64,000 nt of DNA from Nitratireductor sp. XY-223 (GTDB lineage: Bacteria > Pseudomonadota > Alphaproteobacteria > Rhizobiales > Rhizobiaceae), in NCBI RefSeq assembly GCF_004959855.1, contig NZ_SPNT01000002.1, forward strand, positions 496,001 to 560,000, written 5' to 3'. Positions within the stretch are counted from its first letter, which is position 1. Each line of letters opens with the position of its first letter. The position numbers and the translations under genes are program-made. Of the stretch, positions 10,211-19,538 are shown one piece after another. Below the pieces are notes generated by a model that had not been told where the DNA came from, did no database searches, and was given only the letters and a program-made list of their open reading frames with translations.

Positions 10211-10343
10211 CTTTTGCGCATCGGTGACTAAGGAAAGCCAACAATCGATCCAATAAGTCCCCGGCGGCGGCAAGAATTACTCGACATTTCAGGTATTTTT
10301 TCTAGAGTTCGAGCAATCAAAAATTGCCGGGGGAGCCGTCTGG

Positions 10344-11318
10344 ATGGTGCGTCGCCATCTGTTATATGCAGTCAGCGTTGCGCTCAGCCTCACGCTCCTC
10401 GCCGAGTCGCCGGCCAGCGCCAAGCCGCTGATGGTTCCGGAGGGCAACCGCAACAAGGTTCAACCGAAAATACCGGGCGCCTCGGTCAAGCGGACCAAGC
10501 AGACCAAATCGACCTTCGACCGCAAATACGAGAAAATCCGGGACCTTCTGAAGCGGGATGAGAAGCTGCGCGGCAAGATCGTCGCCGTCGCCGAGACCTA
10601 TGGGATCGATCCGCTGCATATCGTTGGCGCGCTGGTCGGCGAGCACACCTACAACGTTGACGCCTATGACCGACTGCAGGCCTATTACGTCAAGGCCGTC
10701 TCCTATGCCGCAGGCGGCATCGACTTCCGCTACGACGGCGAGGACGTCGACGAATTCATCCAGCGCGAGGCGTTTTCCGAGTGCGCCGAACTGACCGGCT
10801 CCTTCGAAGTGTGGTCCTGCCGCGAGGCCGTGTGGAACGAGACCTTCCGCAACCGGACCGTCGACGGCAAGCGGTTCCCCGACGACCGGTTCAGCGCCGT
10901 CTTCTTCCAGCCCTATTATGCCGGGCAGACTTTCGGCCTCGGCCAGCTCAACCCGCTGACCGCGCTCAAGCTGACGGATCTCGTCAACGAGGTCTCAGGC
11001 TACAAGAAACTGTCGCATCAGCGCGGCGACGACGTCTACAAGGCGATCATGAACCCGGACATCACGCTCGCCTATGTCGCGGCGGCGCTGCGCAATTCGA
11101 TCGACGTCTACGGCGATATCGCCGGCTTCGACATCTCGGAGAACCCGGGCATCACCGCGACGCTCTACAATGTCGGCAGTCCGGACGTCCGCGCCAAGGC
11201 GCTGGCGCGGACCAATCGCAGCCGCAAGGCAAAGGGCCTGCGGCCCCGCTATCCGCAGGAGAACTATTACGGCTGGCTGGTCAACGACAAGCTCGAAGAG
11301 CTCAAGGAGCTCTTTTAA
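10344..11318 (+). CDS. DUF1402 exported lysozyme-like protein
   Basis: A 324-residue exported protein that I recognise as DUF1402. A signal peptide is clear (residues 1-26, a hydrophobic core ending in Ala-Ser-Ala). The mature part has features of the lysozyme/transglycosylase superfamily: YGIDPLHIVGALVGEH early on and FGLGQLNPLTALKLTD later, the latter like the Gly-x-Gln-x-Asn-Pro segment of Slt-type enzymes. It probably acts on periplasmic peptidoglycan, but activity is not established. It follows hslU by 133 bp, a linkage repeated in rhizobia, and may share stress regulation with it. Confidence 0.75.
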   Translation: MVRRHLLYAVSVALSLTLLAESPASAKPLMVPEGNRNKVQPKIPGASVKRTKQTKSTFDRKYEKIRDLLKRDEKLRGKIVAVAETYGIDPLHIVGALVGEHTYNVDAYDRLQAYYVKAVSYAAGGIDFRYDGEDVDEFIQREAFSECAELTGSFEVWSCREAVWNETFRNRTVDGKRFPDDRFSAVFFQPYYAGQTFGLGQLNPLTALKLTDLVNEVSGYKKLSHQRGDDVYKAIMNPDITLAYVAAALRNSIDVYGDIAGFDISENPGITATLYNVGSPDVRAKALARTNRSRKAKGLRPRYPQENYYGWLVNDKLEELKELF

Positions 11319-11349
11319 GCGAATTTCGGCTGCCGGACCCCGACGGCGG

Positions 11350-11721
11350 CTACCGCTTGCGGTCCTTCGTCGCGCTGTCCAGCGTTTCCTGAAGCTGCCT
11401 GATATCCCCGCGTTTCAGTTTTCCGATCCACATGGACAGGCTGTTGGCGAACTCCGTCGCCTCTGCGGAAAGGCCGGCTGTGTCGATCGTGACACGCGGA
11501 TGTGAGAGCGCCGCCAGGCGCTGCAGTTCCTCGGCGTCGTCCCAGATGACATTGAAAAAGCCGATTATGCGTTGCAGCATTTCCCAGCTCGGCTGGCCGC
11601 GATGGCCGTGCTCAAGCGCCGACAGGTAGGCGGGAGATACGCCGATGGCCTGCGCCATCTGTTTCTGGGTGATACCGCGCTCGGCGCGCAGCCTTCGGAT
11701 TTCTTCGCCGAAGGGGGTCAT
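11350..11721 (-). CDS. XRE-family helix-turn-helix regulator
   Basis: A 123-residue DNA-binding protein. Residues 5-60 form an XRE-type helix-turn-helix (GITQKQMAQAIGVSPAYLS), followed by a segment starting GQPSWEMLQRIIGFFNVIWDDAEELQRLAA and a helical tail that may mediate dimerisation. The ATG at 11721 overlaps the stop of the Smr gene as ATGA, so it is coupled to it; the frame runs on upstream but only inside the Smr gene. It is the last gene of the tim44-like/mltA/smr group. Its targets are unknown, perhaps its own operon. Confidence 0.85.
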   Translation of the reverse strand: MTPFGEEIRRLRAERGITQKQMAQAIGVSPAYLSALEHGHRGQPSWEMLQRIIGFFNVIWDDAEELQRLAALSHPRVTIDTAGLSAEATEFANSLSMWIGKLKRGDIRQLQETLDSATKDRKR

Positions 11722-12281
11722 TTCTCTCGTGCCTTTCGTTTCAACCGGACATAGAGCGCGCCGTCGCCGCCATGGCCGCGGGCCGCCGGCTCGACGCCGG
11801 AGGCGAGTTCCCTGAAGGCCGCGAATGCGAGCCATCTCGGCACCGCGCTGCGCAGCACGCCCTGGCCGCCGCGCGCCGTGCCCTTGCCGGTGATGACCAG
11901 GACGTGGCGCAGGCCGCGTGCATGGGCGCGGCGCAAGAAACCGAGCAGCAGGTCGTGCGCCTCATCCTGTTTCAGGCCGTGCAGGTCGATCCGGGCCTCC
12001 AGCGGCAACCGGCCCTTGGCGATTTTCCGATAGACCGAACGGTCTATCGGATTGAGGGATTGGCCGCCGCCCGGTTTCGATGCGGGGCCCAAACTCCGCT
12101 GCGCCGTACCGGTTTTAGACTGGACAGTCGAGTCCTTTGTGTTTTTTCCCTTTTTTTCAACGGGTTCCGGCTCTTCCGCTTGCAGGGATTCGAGACGGCC
12201 GGGATAGGCATCGACGGTCCTTGCGACCTGGCCCCACAATATGCGGTCTTCCTTCGACAGGCTTTTCTTCGGGCCGCTCAC
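11718..12281 (-). CDS. Smr/MutS2-type endonuclease domain protein
   Basis: A 187-residue protein with a disordered, lysine- and glutamate-rich N-terminal half and a C-terminal Smr domain (about residues 95-180). The domain shows the Asp-Leu-His-Gly-Leu motif and the Gly-Lys-Gly-Thr loop (VITGKGTARGGQG). Stand-alone Smr proteins act as nucleases on DNA or on stalled-ribosome mRNA; which applies here is unknown. It overlaps mltA by 4 bp upstream and the XRE gene by 4 bp downstream. Confidence 0.88.
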   Translation of the reverse strand: MSGPKKSLSKEDRILWGQVARTVDAYPGRLESLQAEEPEPVEKKGKNTKDSTVQSKTGTAQRSLGPASKPGGGQSLNPIDRSVYRKIAKGRLPLEARIDLHGLKQDEAHDLLLGFLRRAHARGLRHVLVITGKGTARGGQGVLRSAVPRWLAFAAFRELASGVEPAARGHGGDGALYVRLKRKAREK

Positions 12282-13381
12282 GCGATCAGCCTCCGGGCCG
12301 CCTGCTTCGGCGCAAGGACATGAAAGACCGCCGGGTTCTTGACCGTTCCGGCCTTTTCACCGGCCTCGGCCCCGGTGCCGACAAAAATATCGCCGCGCGC
12401 CGGGCCGAGGATCGCCGAACCGGTGTCCTGGGCAATCATCAGCCGCTGGAACGGGCCGTCATCCAGATGGACCAGGCTTTGTGCGCAGACGTGAATGGGC
12501 GTGCCGTAGGTGTGGATGAACCGGTCGACGGCCAGCGATCGTCCGGGTATCAGCGGCACTTTCGCGGCGGCGATCTGGCCCCTTTGCGGATCGGAGACTG
12601 CGGCCCTCCGGAAGAAGATGTAGGAGCGGTTCTGCCACAAAATCTCGTCGATCCGTGCCGGATGATCGGCCAGCCATTTGCGAAGGCTCTGCATGGAGAC
12701 GGTTTGCGGATCCTGTTCGCCCAGCGCGACAAGGACGCGGCCGATCGCCGTGAAGGGGTGCCCGGACTTTGCCGCGTAGGTGATACGCTCAACGGTGCCG
12801 TCCGCATGACGCAGCCGCGCCGCGCCCTGGATATGGGCGAAGAACACGTCGATGCGGCTTTCCGCCCAGGCGATCTCGAGGCTGCGCCCGTCAAGATATC
12901 CGCACTCGATCTGCCGGCGGTCCGGATATTCGCCGATGGTGCCCGCGTCGTGGCGCCCGAAGGCGAACCCGCGGTCCATGCCGGGCGGACGGTTGGTGTC
13001 ATCGACGGCGACGAGATCGTCCGGCCGGGCGTGGAAGGGGTGGCGGAACCGTTCGGTGCGGACAGCGGAGACATCGATCTCCGGCTCGTAATAGGCCGTC
13101 ACGAAGCCGGACTCGCCCTCGGCGGGCCGGATCCGCAGCGGCACGAAATGGTCCTCAAAGAATCGGCGGGCATCCTGCGCGTTTGCCGGCGGATCGGCCC
13201 GCAGCGCCGCGACCGGGGGTGCGAAGTCCCGCCAGTGCAGACCAAGGGTTCCGCTCTTGTAGGGTTTGACCGCTTCAGCGTGGCGGACGCATTCGTCAAG
13301 GCCGATCAAAATTTCTGACGGATTGTCGTAATTCCAGCCCGGCAGGTCATCGAACGACACCGGGATGAGACGGGCGGCCAT
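12278..13381 (-). CDS. mltA: lytic murein transglycosylase A
   Basis: Cleaves peptidoglycan glycan strands to 1,6-anhydromuramic acid products. The 367-residue protein has the MltA barrel (FVTAYYEPEIDVS near residue 115) and a C-terminal 3D domain with the catalytic aspartate in AQDTGSAILGPARGD. There is no signal peptide or lipobox: the protein opens MAARLIPVSFDDLPGW, and the upstream Tim44-like gene ends 12 bp before this start, so no longer N-terminus is available. How it reaches the periplasm is therefore unclear. Confidence 0.88.
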   Translation of the reverse strand: MAARLIPVSFDDLPGWNYDNPSEILIGLDECVRHAEAVKPYKSGTLGLHWRDFAPPVAALRADPPANAQDARRFFEDHFVPLRIRPAEGESGFVTAYYEPEIDVSAVRTERFRHPFHARPDDLVAVDDTNRPPGMDRGFAFGRHDAGTIGEYPDRRQIECGYLDGRSLEIAWAESRIDVFFAHIQGAARLRHADGTVERITYAAKSGHPFTAIGRVLVALGEQDPQTVSMQSLRKWLADHPARIDEILWQNRSYIFFRRAAVSDPQRGQIAAAKVPLIPGRSLAVDRFIHTYGTPIHVCAQSLVHLDDGPFQRLMIAQDTGSAILGPARGDIFVGTGAEAGEKAGTVKNPAVFHVLAPKQAARRLIA

Positions 13382-13393
13382 GCGGAATTCCGA

Positions 13394-14098
13394 TCAGTCT
13401 TCCGATTCGGTCGCGATCAGCTTCCAGTTCGGGTCGCGCGAGCGTGTGTCGCGCGCAAAGGTCCAAACGTCGTTGACCTCGCCGACACTGTCCGGGTCGC
13501 CGTCGACGACATTGCCGTCCTTGTCATAGGTGGCGGTGATCAGCTGGCTGGCGATGCGCATCGTGATATTGGCTTCGGTGCCCTTCATCTCGGCCTGGAT
13601 GATATCGGCCTTGCCGATACCGACAAAGGAAGACTTGATGGTTTCCGACCGCGCGTCGCGCTCCTTGATGGCCGAAACGAACCCGTCATAGACCTCCTTC
13701 GAAAGCAGCGAGCGCAAGGTCTTCTTGTCGCCGTCCGCATAGGCGTTGACGATCATCTCATAGGCCATCTTGGCGCCGCCGACGAACTCCTCGGGATCGA
13801 AGCCGGCATCGGACTGTATGACGGTGCGCAGCGCCTTGTTCAGATCGGAACCCGGCTCGCAATAGGCGTCGGCCGCCGCAAATCGCTCGTCGGACGGTTT
13901 GTCGCCGTCGCGCCGCGGCAGTGTGATGACCTTGCTGTCGTCCCCGTCGCCGGCCGCCTGATCGCCCTCGCGGGCGCTATAGGGATCGAACGGCGGCCTT
14001 TCATTGCCGGTGCGGCGCCCCAGCACATTGCGCAGCTGCAGGAAAATAATGACCGCGGCCACGAAGAAAAAGACGGTTACAAAATCAAAGGAGCCCAT
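13394..14098 (-). CDS. Tim44-like domain protein
   Basis: A 234-residue membrane-anchored protein. The ATG at 14098 is chosen since it yields the familial N-terminus (MGSFDFVTVFFFVAA); an upstream in-frame start would add 24 unmatched residues. Residues 4-24 are one membrane helix, residues 25-90 a charged linker, and residues 90-230 a Tim44-like domain of the NTF2-like fold (FDPEEFVGGAKMAYEMIVNAYADGD). Mitochondrial Tim44 belongs to the import motor; the bacterial role is unknown but is thought to lie at the inner membrane. It heads the Tim44-mltA-smr-XRE group and is divergent from fxsA. Confidence 0.88.
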   Translation of the reverse strand: MGSFDFVTVFFFVAAVIIFLQLRNVLGRRTGNERPPFDPYSAREGDQAAGDGDDSKVITLPRRDGDKPSDERFAAADAYCEPGSDLNKALRTVIQSDAGFDPEEFVGGAKMAYEMIVNAYADGDKKTLRSLLSKEVYDGFVSAIKERDARSETIKSSFVGIGKADIIQAEMKGTEANITMRIASQLITATYDKDGNVVDGDPDSVGEVNDVWTFARDTRSRDPNWKLIATESED

Positions 14099-14376
14099 AT
14101 TGCCTGGTACCGGTACGAGATCTGGTCCTGGAGCACCCGCCCCAACACCTTCCATATAGTCTGTTGCCACCGATCATTCAAATCCTGTTTCGAGGCCGAT
14201 GCAACCGGACGATGCGGGGAATTCTAGGCCTTCTCGGGCACCGGCGATTGATTTTCGTCAAACAGGCTTAACGGGACACTATATAGGGCGTAACACGTCG
14301 TTTTCGAACGGTCGTATTCAACGCCGTACCGTGCGATGCTCGTGCTTCAGATTGCCGTCAAAGGGATGCCGCCCAA

Positions 14377-14865
14377 ATGCCATTTACCCTCGTTCCCCTG
14401 CTGCTCCTCATCGTCCCGCTGGCGGAAATCGGTGCGTTCATCATTATCGGCCGGGAGATCGGCGTCTTCTGGACGCTGGCCATGGTATTCGCCACCGCCG
14501 TTGTCGGCTCGATCCTTTTGCGTATCCAGGGCTTCGGGCTCATCAACCGCATCAGGCAGGAGACGGAGGCCGGCCGGGTACCGGGACGCGAGCTCGTGCA
14601 CGGCGTGATGATCCTGATTGCCGGCGTGCTGCTGCTGACGCCCGGTTTCATCACCGATGCCATCGGCTTCCTGCTGTTCGTTCCGGCGATCAGAGACGCA
14701 GGCTGGGCACTGATCAGGAACCGCATCACGATCGTATCCGACCGCGGTTTCGCCCGCGGCGGCTTCGGAAACAACACCCGGCAGGACGGATCGCCCACCA
14801 TCGACCTCGACGACGAGGAATTCTCGCGCGATCCGAATTCCGACTCGCCCTGGAACAAGGAATGA
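14377..14865 (+). CDS. fxsA: FxsA family inner-membrane protein
   Basis: A 162-residue membrane protein of the FxsA family; E. coli FxsA relieves exclusion of phage T7 by the F factor, but its cellular role is unknown. Two hydrophobic hairpins (about residues 4-50 and 75-110) flank the conserved Arg-Ile-Gln-Gly-Phe and Leu-Thr-Pro-Gly-Phe-Ile-Thr-Asp segments. The tail is polar and acidic. It sits 152 bp before secB; the 278-bp gap behind it separates it from the Tim44-like gene. Confidence 0.88.
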   Translation: MPFTLVPLLLLIVPLAEIGAFIIIGREIGVFWTLAMVFATAVVGSILLRIQGFGLINRIRQETEAGRVPGRELVHGVMILIAGVLLLTPGFITDAIGFLLFVPAIRDAGWALIRNRITIVSDRGFARGGFGNNTRQDGSPTIDLDDEEFSRDPNSDSPWNKE

Positions 14866-15017
14866 CCTGTCCCGCGGGCGCCGTTTGCGGCAGCGGAAAG
14901 CAGGCAGCTCCCCGCCGAACCGTCGGAGGATTTTGGTTGTAAGCGCAGGACCGAAATGCTAGCCAGTGGCCGACACAAGGCCGGTCGGCCGACATTGCAG
15001 TAATCAAGGACAGTTTT

Positions 15018-15524
15018 ATGGCCAAGCAGCCCGATCCGAATATCCCCGAAGGCGCGTCTCCGGAAGGGGCGGAAGCCGGCAACGGCACGGCGCCGACACT
15101 GAATGTGCTGGCGCAATACATCAAGGATCTTTCCTTCGAGAATCCGAATGCGCCGCAGTCGCTGACGCAGCGCGAAAAAGGCCCGGCCATCAACATAAAT
15201 GTCAACGTCAATGCCAACCCGCTGTCACAGACCGACTACGATGTGGTCCTCACGCTCAACGCCGAAGCCAAGGACGGCGAAAAGGTGGTCTTCAATGTGG
15301 AGCTGATCTACGGCGGGGTCTTCCGCATCCAGGGCTTCCCGCAGGAACACATGCTGCCGCTGCTGTTCATCGAATGCCCGCGCTTGCTGTTCCCCTTCGC
15401 GCGGCAGATCGTTGCCGACGCGACCCGCAACGGAGGCTTCCCGCCGCTGATGATCGATCCGATCGATTTTGCCCAGATGTTCGCGCAGCGCATGGCCGAG
15501 GAGCAGGCCAAGGCAAAGGTCTAG
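15018..15524 (+). CDS. secB: protein-export chaperone SecB
   Basis: Tetrameric cytosolic chaperone that keeps preproteins unfolded and hands them to SecA. The 168-residue product has a short disordered N-terminus, the [14 protein letters not shown] motif and the C-terminal half with [13 protein letters not shown], all typical. It converges on dnaQ with 29 bp between stops. Confidence 0.96.
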   Translation: MAKQPDPNIPEGASPEGAEAGNGTAPTLNVLAQYIKDLSFENPNAPQSLTQREKGPAININVNVNANPLSQTDYDVVLTLNAEAKDGEKVVFNVELIYGGVFRIQGFPQEHMLPLLFIECPRLLFPFARQIVADATRNGGFPPLMIDPIDFAQMFAQRMAEEQAKAKV

Positions 15525-15553
15525 GCGCCGCCCGTCACCAACTGACGGTTATT

Positions 15554-16252
15554 CTACCCGGCATACCGGTTCCAGAGGGCCTTGTCACCGAGGCCCTCTT
15601 TCAGTTTGCGGTGGGCAACAATTTCCGCATCGCTCAGTCTTGGCGCCAGGGGCGACGGGCGCGGACCGGTGCTTTCCGTGACGTTGCGCCGGCTCTGCAC
15701 AGACGCCCCCGCATCGGCCTCGGTGAGGCCGAGTGCAGCCTGCCGGCCGCCATTCATCTCGATATAGACTTCGGCCAGGAGCTCGGCATCGAGCAGCGCA
15801 CCGTGCTTGGTGCGGTGTGAATTGTCGATGCCGTAGCGCTTGCACAGCGCGTCCAGCGAGTTCGGTCCCATCGGATGGCGCCGGCGTGCAAGGGCCAGGG
15901 TGTCGACGACGCGGCCCGGGTCAATGGGCGGCAGTCCGAGGCGGGCATATTCGGCGTTGATGAAGCCGATATCGAAATTCGCGTTGTGGGCAACCAGCTT
16001 GGCGCCGTCGAATAGCGCGCTCATGTCCCCGATGATCTCTGCAAACACCGGCTTGTCCTGCAGGAACTCGTCGGTGATGCCGTGGACCGCCAGCGCCTCG
16101 GGATGGACCTTCTGTCCCTGCGCGTTGATATAGACGTGGAATGTGCGCCCGGTCGGAAACTTGTTGGAGAGCTCGACACCGCCGATCTCGATGACCCGGT
16201 CTGACTGATTGTCCAGCCCCGTCGTTTCGGTATCGAACACGATTTCACGCAT
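15554..16252 (-). CDS. dnaQ: DNA polymerase III epsilon subunit (proofreading exonuclease)
   Basis: 3'-5' exonuclease that edits errors made by the replicative polymerase. The 232 residues contain Exo I (FDTETTGLD, with Asp7 and Glu9), Exo II (HNANFDIGF) and the Exo III His-Gly-Ala-Leu-Leu-Asp-Ala region. After the nuclease core (about 1-175) a linker leads to a C-terminal segment likely to bind the alpha subunit. It overlaps the coaE end by 8 bp, and it lies about 3 kb from the oriC candidate. Confidence 0.96.
   Translation of the reverse strand: MREIVFDTETTGLDNQSDRVIEIGGVELSNKFPTGRTFHVYINAQGQKVHPEALAVHGITDEFLQDKPVFAEIIGDMSALFDGAKLVAHNANFDIGFINAEYARLGLPPIDPGRVVDTLALARRRHPMGPNSLDALCKRYGIDNSHRTKHGALLDAELLAEVYIEMNGGRQAALGLTEADAGASVQSRRNVTESTGPRPSPLAPRLSDAEIVAHRKLKEGLGDKALWNRYAG
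15574..15599 (+). terminator. possible terminator of secB inside the dnaQ 3' end
   Basis: AGAGGGCC (15574-15581) and GGCCCTCT (15592-15599) pair perfectly and are followed by TTCAGTTTG on the plus strand. The hairpin lies in the last codons of the convergent dnaQ gene, so coding and terminator functions would share the same bases. Confidence 0.45.
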
Positions 16253-16844
16253 GGCCGCTATCCTCTTTGATCAGCGCGTCGACGAGCGCGTCGATCTGGT
16301 GCCTGGTCTCTTCAAAGGTGCCTGACGTATCGATAACGAAATCGGCGCGGGCGCGCTTTTCCGAATCAGGCACCTGTCGTGCCAGTATGGCCTCGAATTT
16401 CTCCTCCGTCATTCCGGGACGTCGCAGGACGCGCTCCTTCTGCAATTCCGGCGAACAGGAGACGACGACGACCTTGTCGACCGACTTTTCTCCGCCGCTC
16501 TCGAAAAGCAGCGGTATGTCCAAAACGACGGCTGGCATTCCGGCCTGCCGCTGGGTCTCGACAAACTGTTTTCGCTCCTCTTCGACAAGCGGATGGACAA
16601 TGGCCTCCAGCCTGCGGAAGGCCTCCTCATCGCCCAACACAGCCCCCGACAACCGGTCCCGGTCGACAACGCCGTCGACAACCGTGCCCGGAAACGCGCC
16701 TTCGATCAGCGGCGCGGCCCGGCCGGCGTATAGCGCGTGCACAATCTCGTCGGCGCTGATGACCGGAATACCGCGATCGGAAAACATTTCGCCGGCTGTC
16801 GATTTTCCCATTCCGATCGATCCCGTCAGGCCAAGGACAATCAT
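16245..16844 (-). CDS. coaE: dephospho-CoA kinase
   Basis: Phosphorylates dephospho-CoA to coenzyme A, the last step of CoA synthesis. The 199-residue protein has the P-loop [12 protein letters not shown] at its N-terminus, followed by the Asp of the ISADEIVH motif. The ATG at 16844 is used since it makes an ATGA overlap with aroE; the frame is open far upstream, but only in the shadow of aroE. Together with coaA this puts the first and last CoA steps in one 13-kb stretch. Confidence 0.95.
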   Translation of the reverse strand: MIVLGLTGSIGMGKSTAGEMFSDRGIPVISADEIVHALYAGRAAPLIEGAFPGTVVDGVVDRDRLSGAVLGDEEAFRRLEAIVHPLVEEERKQFVETQRQAGMPAVVLDIPLLFESGGEKSVDKVVVVSCSPELQKERVLRRPGMTEEKFEAILARQVPDSEKRARADFVIDTSGTFEETRHQIDALVDALIKEDSGHA

Positions 16845-17686
16845 TCGCCATCCTCCAGATCCCGCACGACGAGGTCCCGCAATTCGCCGGTGACCTGCGG
16901 GCGCACGCCGAACCACTTTTCGAAGCCAGGCACCGCCTGATGCAGTAGCATGCCGAGGCCGTCCACCACCTGCAGGCCTTGCGACCGGGCCATCCGCAGG
17001 ATCGGCGTGACAAGCGGCGTGTAGACGATATCGGTCACCACCGCACCCTTCGACATTCCGGAGAAGTCGATCTCGGGGACCTGGGTGCCCTCCATGCCGA
17101 GCGCGCTCGTATTGACGAAAAGACCGGCCCCGGCCGTGACCTCGTTCAGGGCACCCAGCCCATGCGCGCGGATGCCGGCGCCGAAGCGGTCCGCCAGTTC
17201 GACGGCCCGTTCGACCGTCCGGTTGACGATGTGTATGTTGCTGACGCCGCGGTCGCGGACGGTCTGGATGATCGCGCGGCTGGCGCCGCCGGCGCCGAGG
17301 ATGACGGCCGTGTCGGCATCGACCCAGCCGGGCGACCATTGATCGAGATTGGCGCAAAAGCCGTAACCGTCGGTGTTGGTCGCCATCAGCCGACCGTCCT
17401 CGCGCCAGAGCGTATTGGCGGCGCCAAGCTCTGTAGCAATGGCATCGGCATGATCGGCAAGCTCAAAGGCGGCGCGCTTGTGCGGGATGGTGACATTGCC
17501 GCCGGTAAAGCCGCTGCTGCCGTCGGCAACGGATTTCAGGAAATCGGCGAAGTCCTGCGGGGCCACATCGACCGCTTCGTAGCTGCCGTCGATACCGGCC
17601 TCACGCAGCCAGTGGCCATGGATCATCGGTGAGCGCGAGTGCCCGATCGGGTGGCCGGTCACAAAGGCGCGGATCGTTTCAGCCAT
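16841..17686 (-). CDS. aroE: shikimate dehydrogenase
   Basis: NADPH-dependent reduction of 3-dehydroshikimate to shikimate in aromatic amino acid synthesis. The 281-residue protein has the substrate motif [10 protein letters not shown], the catalytic Lys in NVTIPHK and an NADP Rossmann loop GAGGASRA. The start at 17686 gives the family N-terminus and overlaps the end of maf by 8 bp; a start ten codons further upstream would overlap it more. Confidence 0.95.
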   Translation of the reverse strand: MAETIRAFVTGHPIGHSRSPMIHGHWLREAGIDGSYEAVDVAPQDFADFLKSVADGSSGFTGGNVTIPHKRAAFELADHADAIATELGAANTLWREDGRLMATNTDGYGFCANLDQWSPGWVDADTAVILGAGGASRAIIQTVRDRGVSNIHIVNRTVERAVELADRFGAGIRAHGLGALNEVTAGAGLFVNTSALGMEGTQVPEIDFSGMSKGAVVTDIVYTPLVTPILRMARSQGLQVVDGLGMLLHQAVPGFEKWFGVRPQVTGELRDLVVRDLEDGE

Positions 17687-18278
17687 CGATCGCTCCAAGG
17701 TCGCGCAGGGCGGCAAGCAGGGGAAGCATCGGCAGGCCGATGATGGTGAAATAGTCGCCGTCGATCTTGTCGAAGAGCTGCACGCCGATGCCTTCCAGCT
17801 GGTAGGCGCCGACGCTCGTCAGCGCCGCATCGCCGACCCGCGAAAGGTAGCGGCCGATATAACCGGGCTCCAGCGGCCGCATCGTGAGGCTTGCAATGCC
17901 CACATGCTGCCAGAGCGTCTCGCCGTCACGCACGATGACGACGGCGCTGTTGAGCTGGTGGGTCTTGCCCGAGAGCTTTAAGAGATGCCGGCGCGCGCCC
18001 TCCATGTCGGCGGGCTTGTGAAAGATCTCGTCTCCCAGCGAAAGGGTCTGGTCGGAGCCGATGACAAGCGCGCCCGGTCTCTCACCGCCGACATCCGTTG
18101 CCTTGGCGAGCGCCAGCACCAGGGCCGCGTCCTCGGGGCTGACACCGCTTTTCAGCAGCGGCGCCTCCACCGCGCGCTCGTCTATGTCCGCCGCCTGCGC
18201 CTCGAAATCGATCCCGGCGTTTTTCAGCAACGCTCTGCGAAATGGGCTGGCGGAGGCCAGGACCAGTTTTGACCGCAT
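17679..18278 (-). CDS. Maf-like nucleoside triphosphate pyrophosphatase
   Basis: A Maf/Ham1-fold pyrophosphatase that removes modified or excess nucleotides such as dTTP, UTP or m7GTP and is linked to septum inhibition when overproduced. The 199 residues start with [14 protein letters not shown], have the conserved Ser-Asp-Gln-Thr (VIGSDQTL) and the [10 protein letters not shown] segment. The ATG at 18278 is preferred to a TTG two codons upstream. It sits between ppsR and aroE in the minus-strand block. Confidence 0.92.
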   Translation of the reverse strand: MRSKLVLASASPFRRALLKNAGIDFEAQAADIDERAVEAPLLKSGVSPEDAALVLALAKATDVGGERPGALVIGSDQTLSLGDEIFHKPADMEGARRHLLKLSGKTHQLNSAVVIVRDGETLWQHVGIASLTMRPLEPGYIGRYLSRVGDAALTSVGAYQLEGIGVQLFDKIDGDYFTIIGLPMLPLLAALRDLGAIDG

Positions 18279-18311
18279 CGGCAAATCCTTTTCGGCAATC
18301 GGTCCCTCGGC

Positions 18312-19133
18312 CTAACGCGCCTTGACGCCAAGCGCAAGAATCGCGGCAGCGGTTTCCTCAATCGACCTTCGGCTGACGTCGATGGTCGGCCAGTTGTGGC
18401 GTTCGCACAGGTTGCGCGCGTATTTGAGCTCCTCGGCAATGGCCACGCGGTCGACATAGTCGTCGCCCGTATAGCCCTGCATTGTGCCGAGGACGCGGTT
18501 CTTGCGCACCTGCGAGATCCGGTCCGCCGTCGCGACGAGGCCGACGATCAGCGGGTGCTCGGCGGTCTCGAGAACGGCCGGCAACGGAACATTGAAAACA
18601 ATGGGGATGTTGGCGGTCTTGTAGCCGCGGTTGGCAAGATAGATGCTGGTCGGCGTCTTCGATGTCCGGCTGATGCCGACGAGCACGATGTCTGCTTCCT
18701 CGATATCGGCGGGCAACTGGCCGTCGTCGTGCTCCATGGTGAAGTTCAGCGCCTCCATGCGCCGAAAATATTCCGCATTCAGCGAATGCTGCGCGCCGAC
18801 GCGGTGCTCTGCCCGCGGACCGAGATAGGACTGGAAGGTGGAGATCACCGGATCGAGCACCGATACGCAAGGAATGTTCATTTCCCGGCAGCGGTCGCTG
18901 ATCATCTGCGAAAGCTCGGTATCGACAACCGTATAGAGCACGATACCGGGGGCGCCGTCGATCGTGTCGAGCACCGGTTCGAGCTGTTTGATGCTGCGGA
19001 TCAGCGGGTAGACATGTTCGAGCGCTCGCGTCCCCGTGAACTGCGCGGCGGCGGCGCGGCCGACCGTGATCAGCGTCTCGCCGGTCGAATCGGATATGAG
19101 ATGCAGGTGGAAATAGTTTTTCGGTCGATCCAC
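18312..19133 (-). CDS. ppsR: PEP synthetase regulatory kinase/pyrophosphorylase (DUF299)
   Basis: A DUF299-family bifunctional serine/threonine kinase and Pi-dependent pyrophosphorylase, known to control PEP synthase or pyruvate phosphate dikinase using ADP. Visible features are [14 protein letters not shown] at the N-terminus and a P-loop-like [11 protein letters not shown] near residue 155. The start is uncertain: the GTG at 19133 matches the family's short N-terminus, but the frame is open to a GTG at 19226 with an ATG between, none with a strong ribosome site. Its upstream gap is the oriC candidate, as in other alphaproteobacteria. Confidence 0.87.
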   Translation of the reverse strand: MDRPKNYFHLHLISDSTGETLITVGRAAAAQFTGTRALEHVYPLIRSIKQLEPVLDTIDGAPGIVLYTVVDTELSQMISDRCREMNIPCVSVLDPVISTFQSYLGPRAEHRVGAQHSLNAEYFRRMEALNFTMEHDDGQLPADIEEADIVLVGISRTSKTPTSIYLANRGYKTANIPIVFNVPLPAVLETAEHPLIVGLVATADRISQVRKNRVLGTMQGYTGDDYVDRVAIAEELKYARNLCERHNWPTIDVSRRSIEETAAAILALGVKAR

Positions 19134-19538
19134 AAAATTCGTCCGCTTCTGTTGATAGCTGTGCACGAGCGGGGCCGGTGCGCGCATCTGCAAAACAGGT
19201 AAGGGAAAGGGGGCCTGTTTGTCCACACAGGCGATGGAACGGGAGGAATTTCCGGCGGGCCTGTGGATAGGCAGCCATCAACAGGCTATCCAGCTTCGCC
19301 CACAGGCCATGCACAGGAGGACATAAGGACGCACAATCGCCAAAGTAATGATTTTCAATGGCTTTTTAGAATTTATCCCGATATTGTCCGCTGCGGACGC
19401 ATGCGGGATGCGGGATTGTTCCGCAAACCCAATCTGTGGAGTTCTCAGGAAGGATCTTTAATCCTTGAAACCCACCGACTCTAAGAAATAGAAGACTCTT
19501 AAATTTCCTTTCTTTTTTAATGTAAGAAGGATCGACGC
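19134..19538. other. oriC: candidate chromosomal replication origin (oriC)
   Basis: A 405-bp gap between divergent ppsR and hemE. DnaA-box-like 9-mers: CGATCCACA (19126-19134, at its edge), TTGTCCACA (19219-19227), CTATCCACA on the minus strand (19262-19270) and weaker TTATCCCGA (19373-19381). The second and third differ from TTATCCACA at one base. The hemE side is AT-rich, especially 19490-19525, as expected of an unwinding element. Genes on both sides run away from the gap, and parAB with two parS sites lies within 11 kb. In Caulobacter and rhizobia oriC is next to hemE. No clear CtrA site was found. Confidence 0.7.

Noticed and set aside
19286-19294. CTATCCAGC as a further DnaA box.
   Set aside because: Three mismatches to TTATCCACA; too weak to count.
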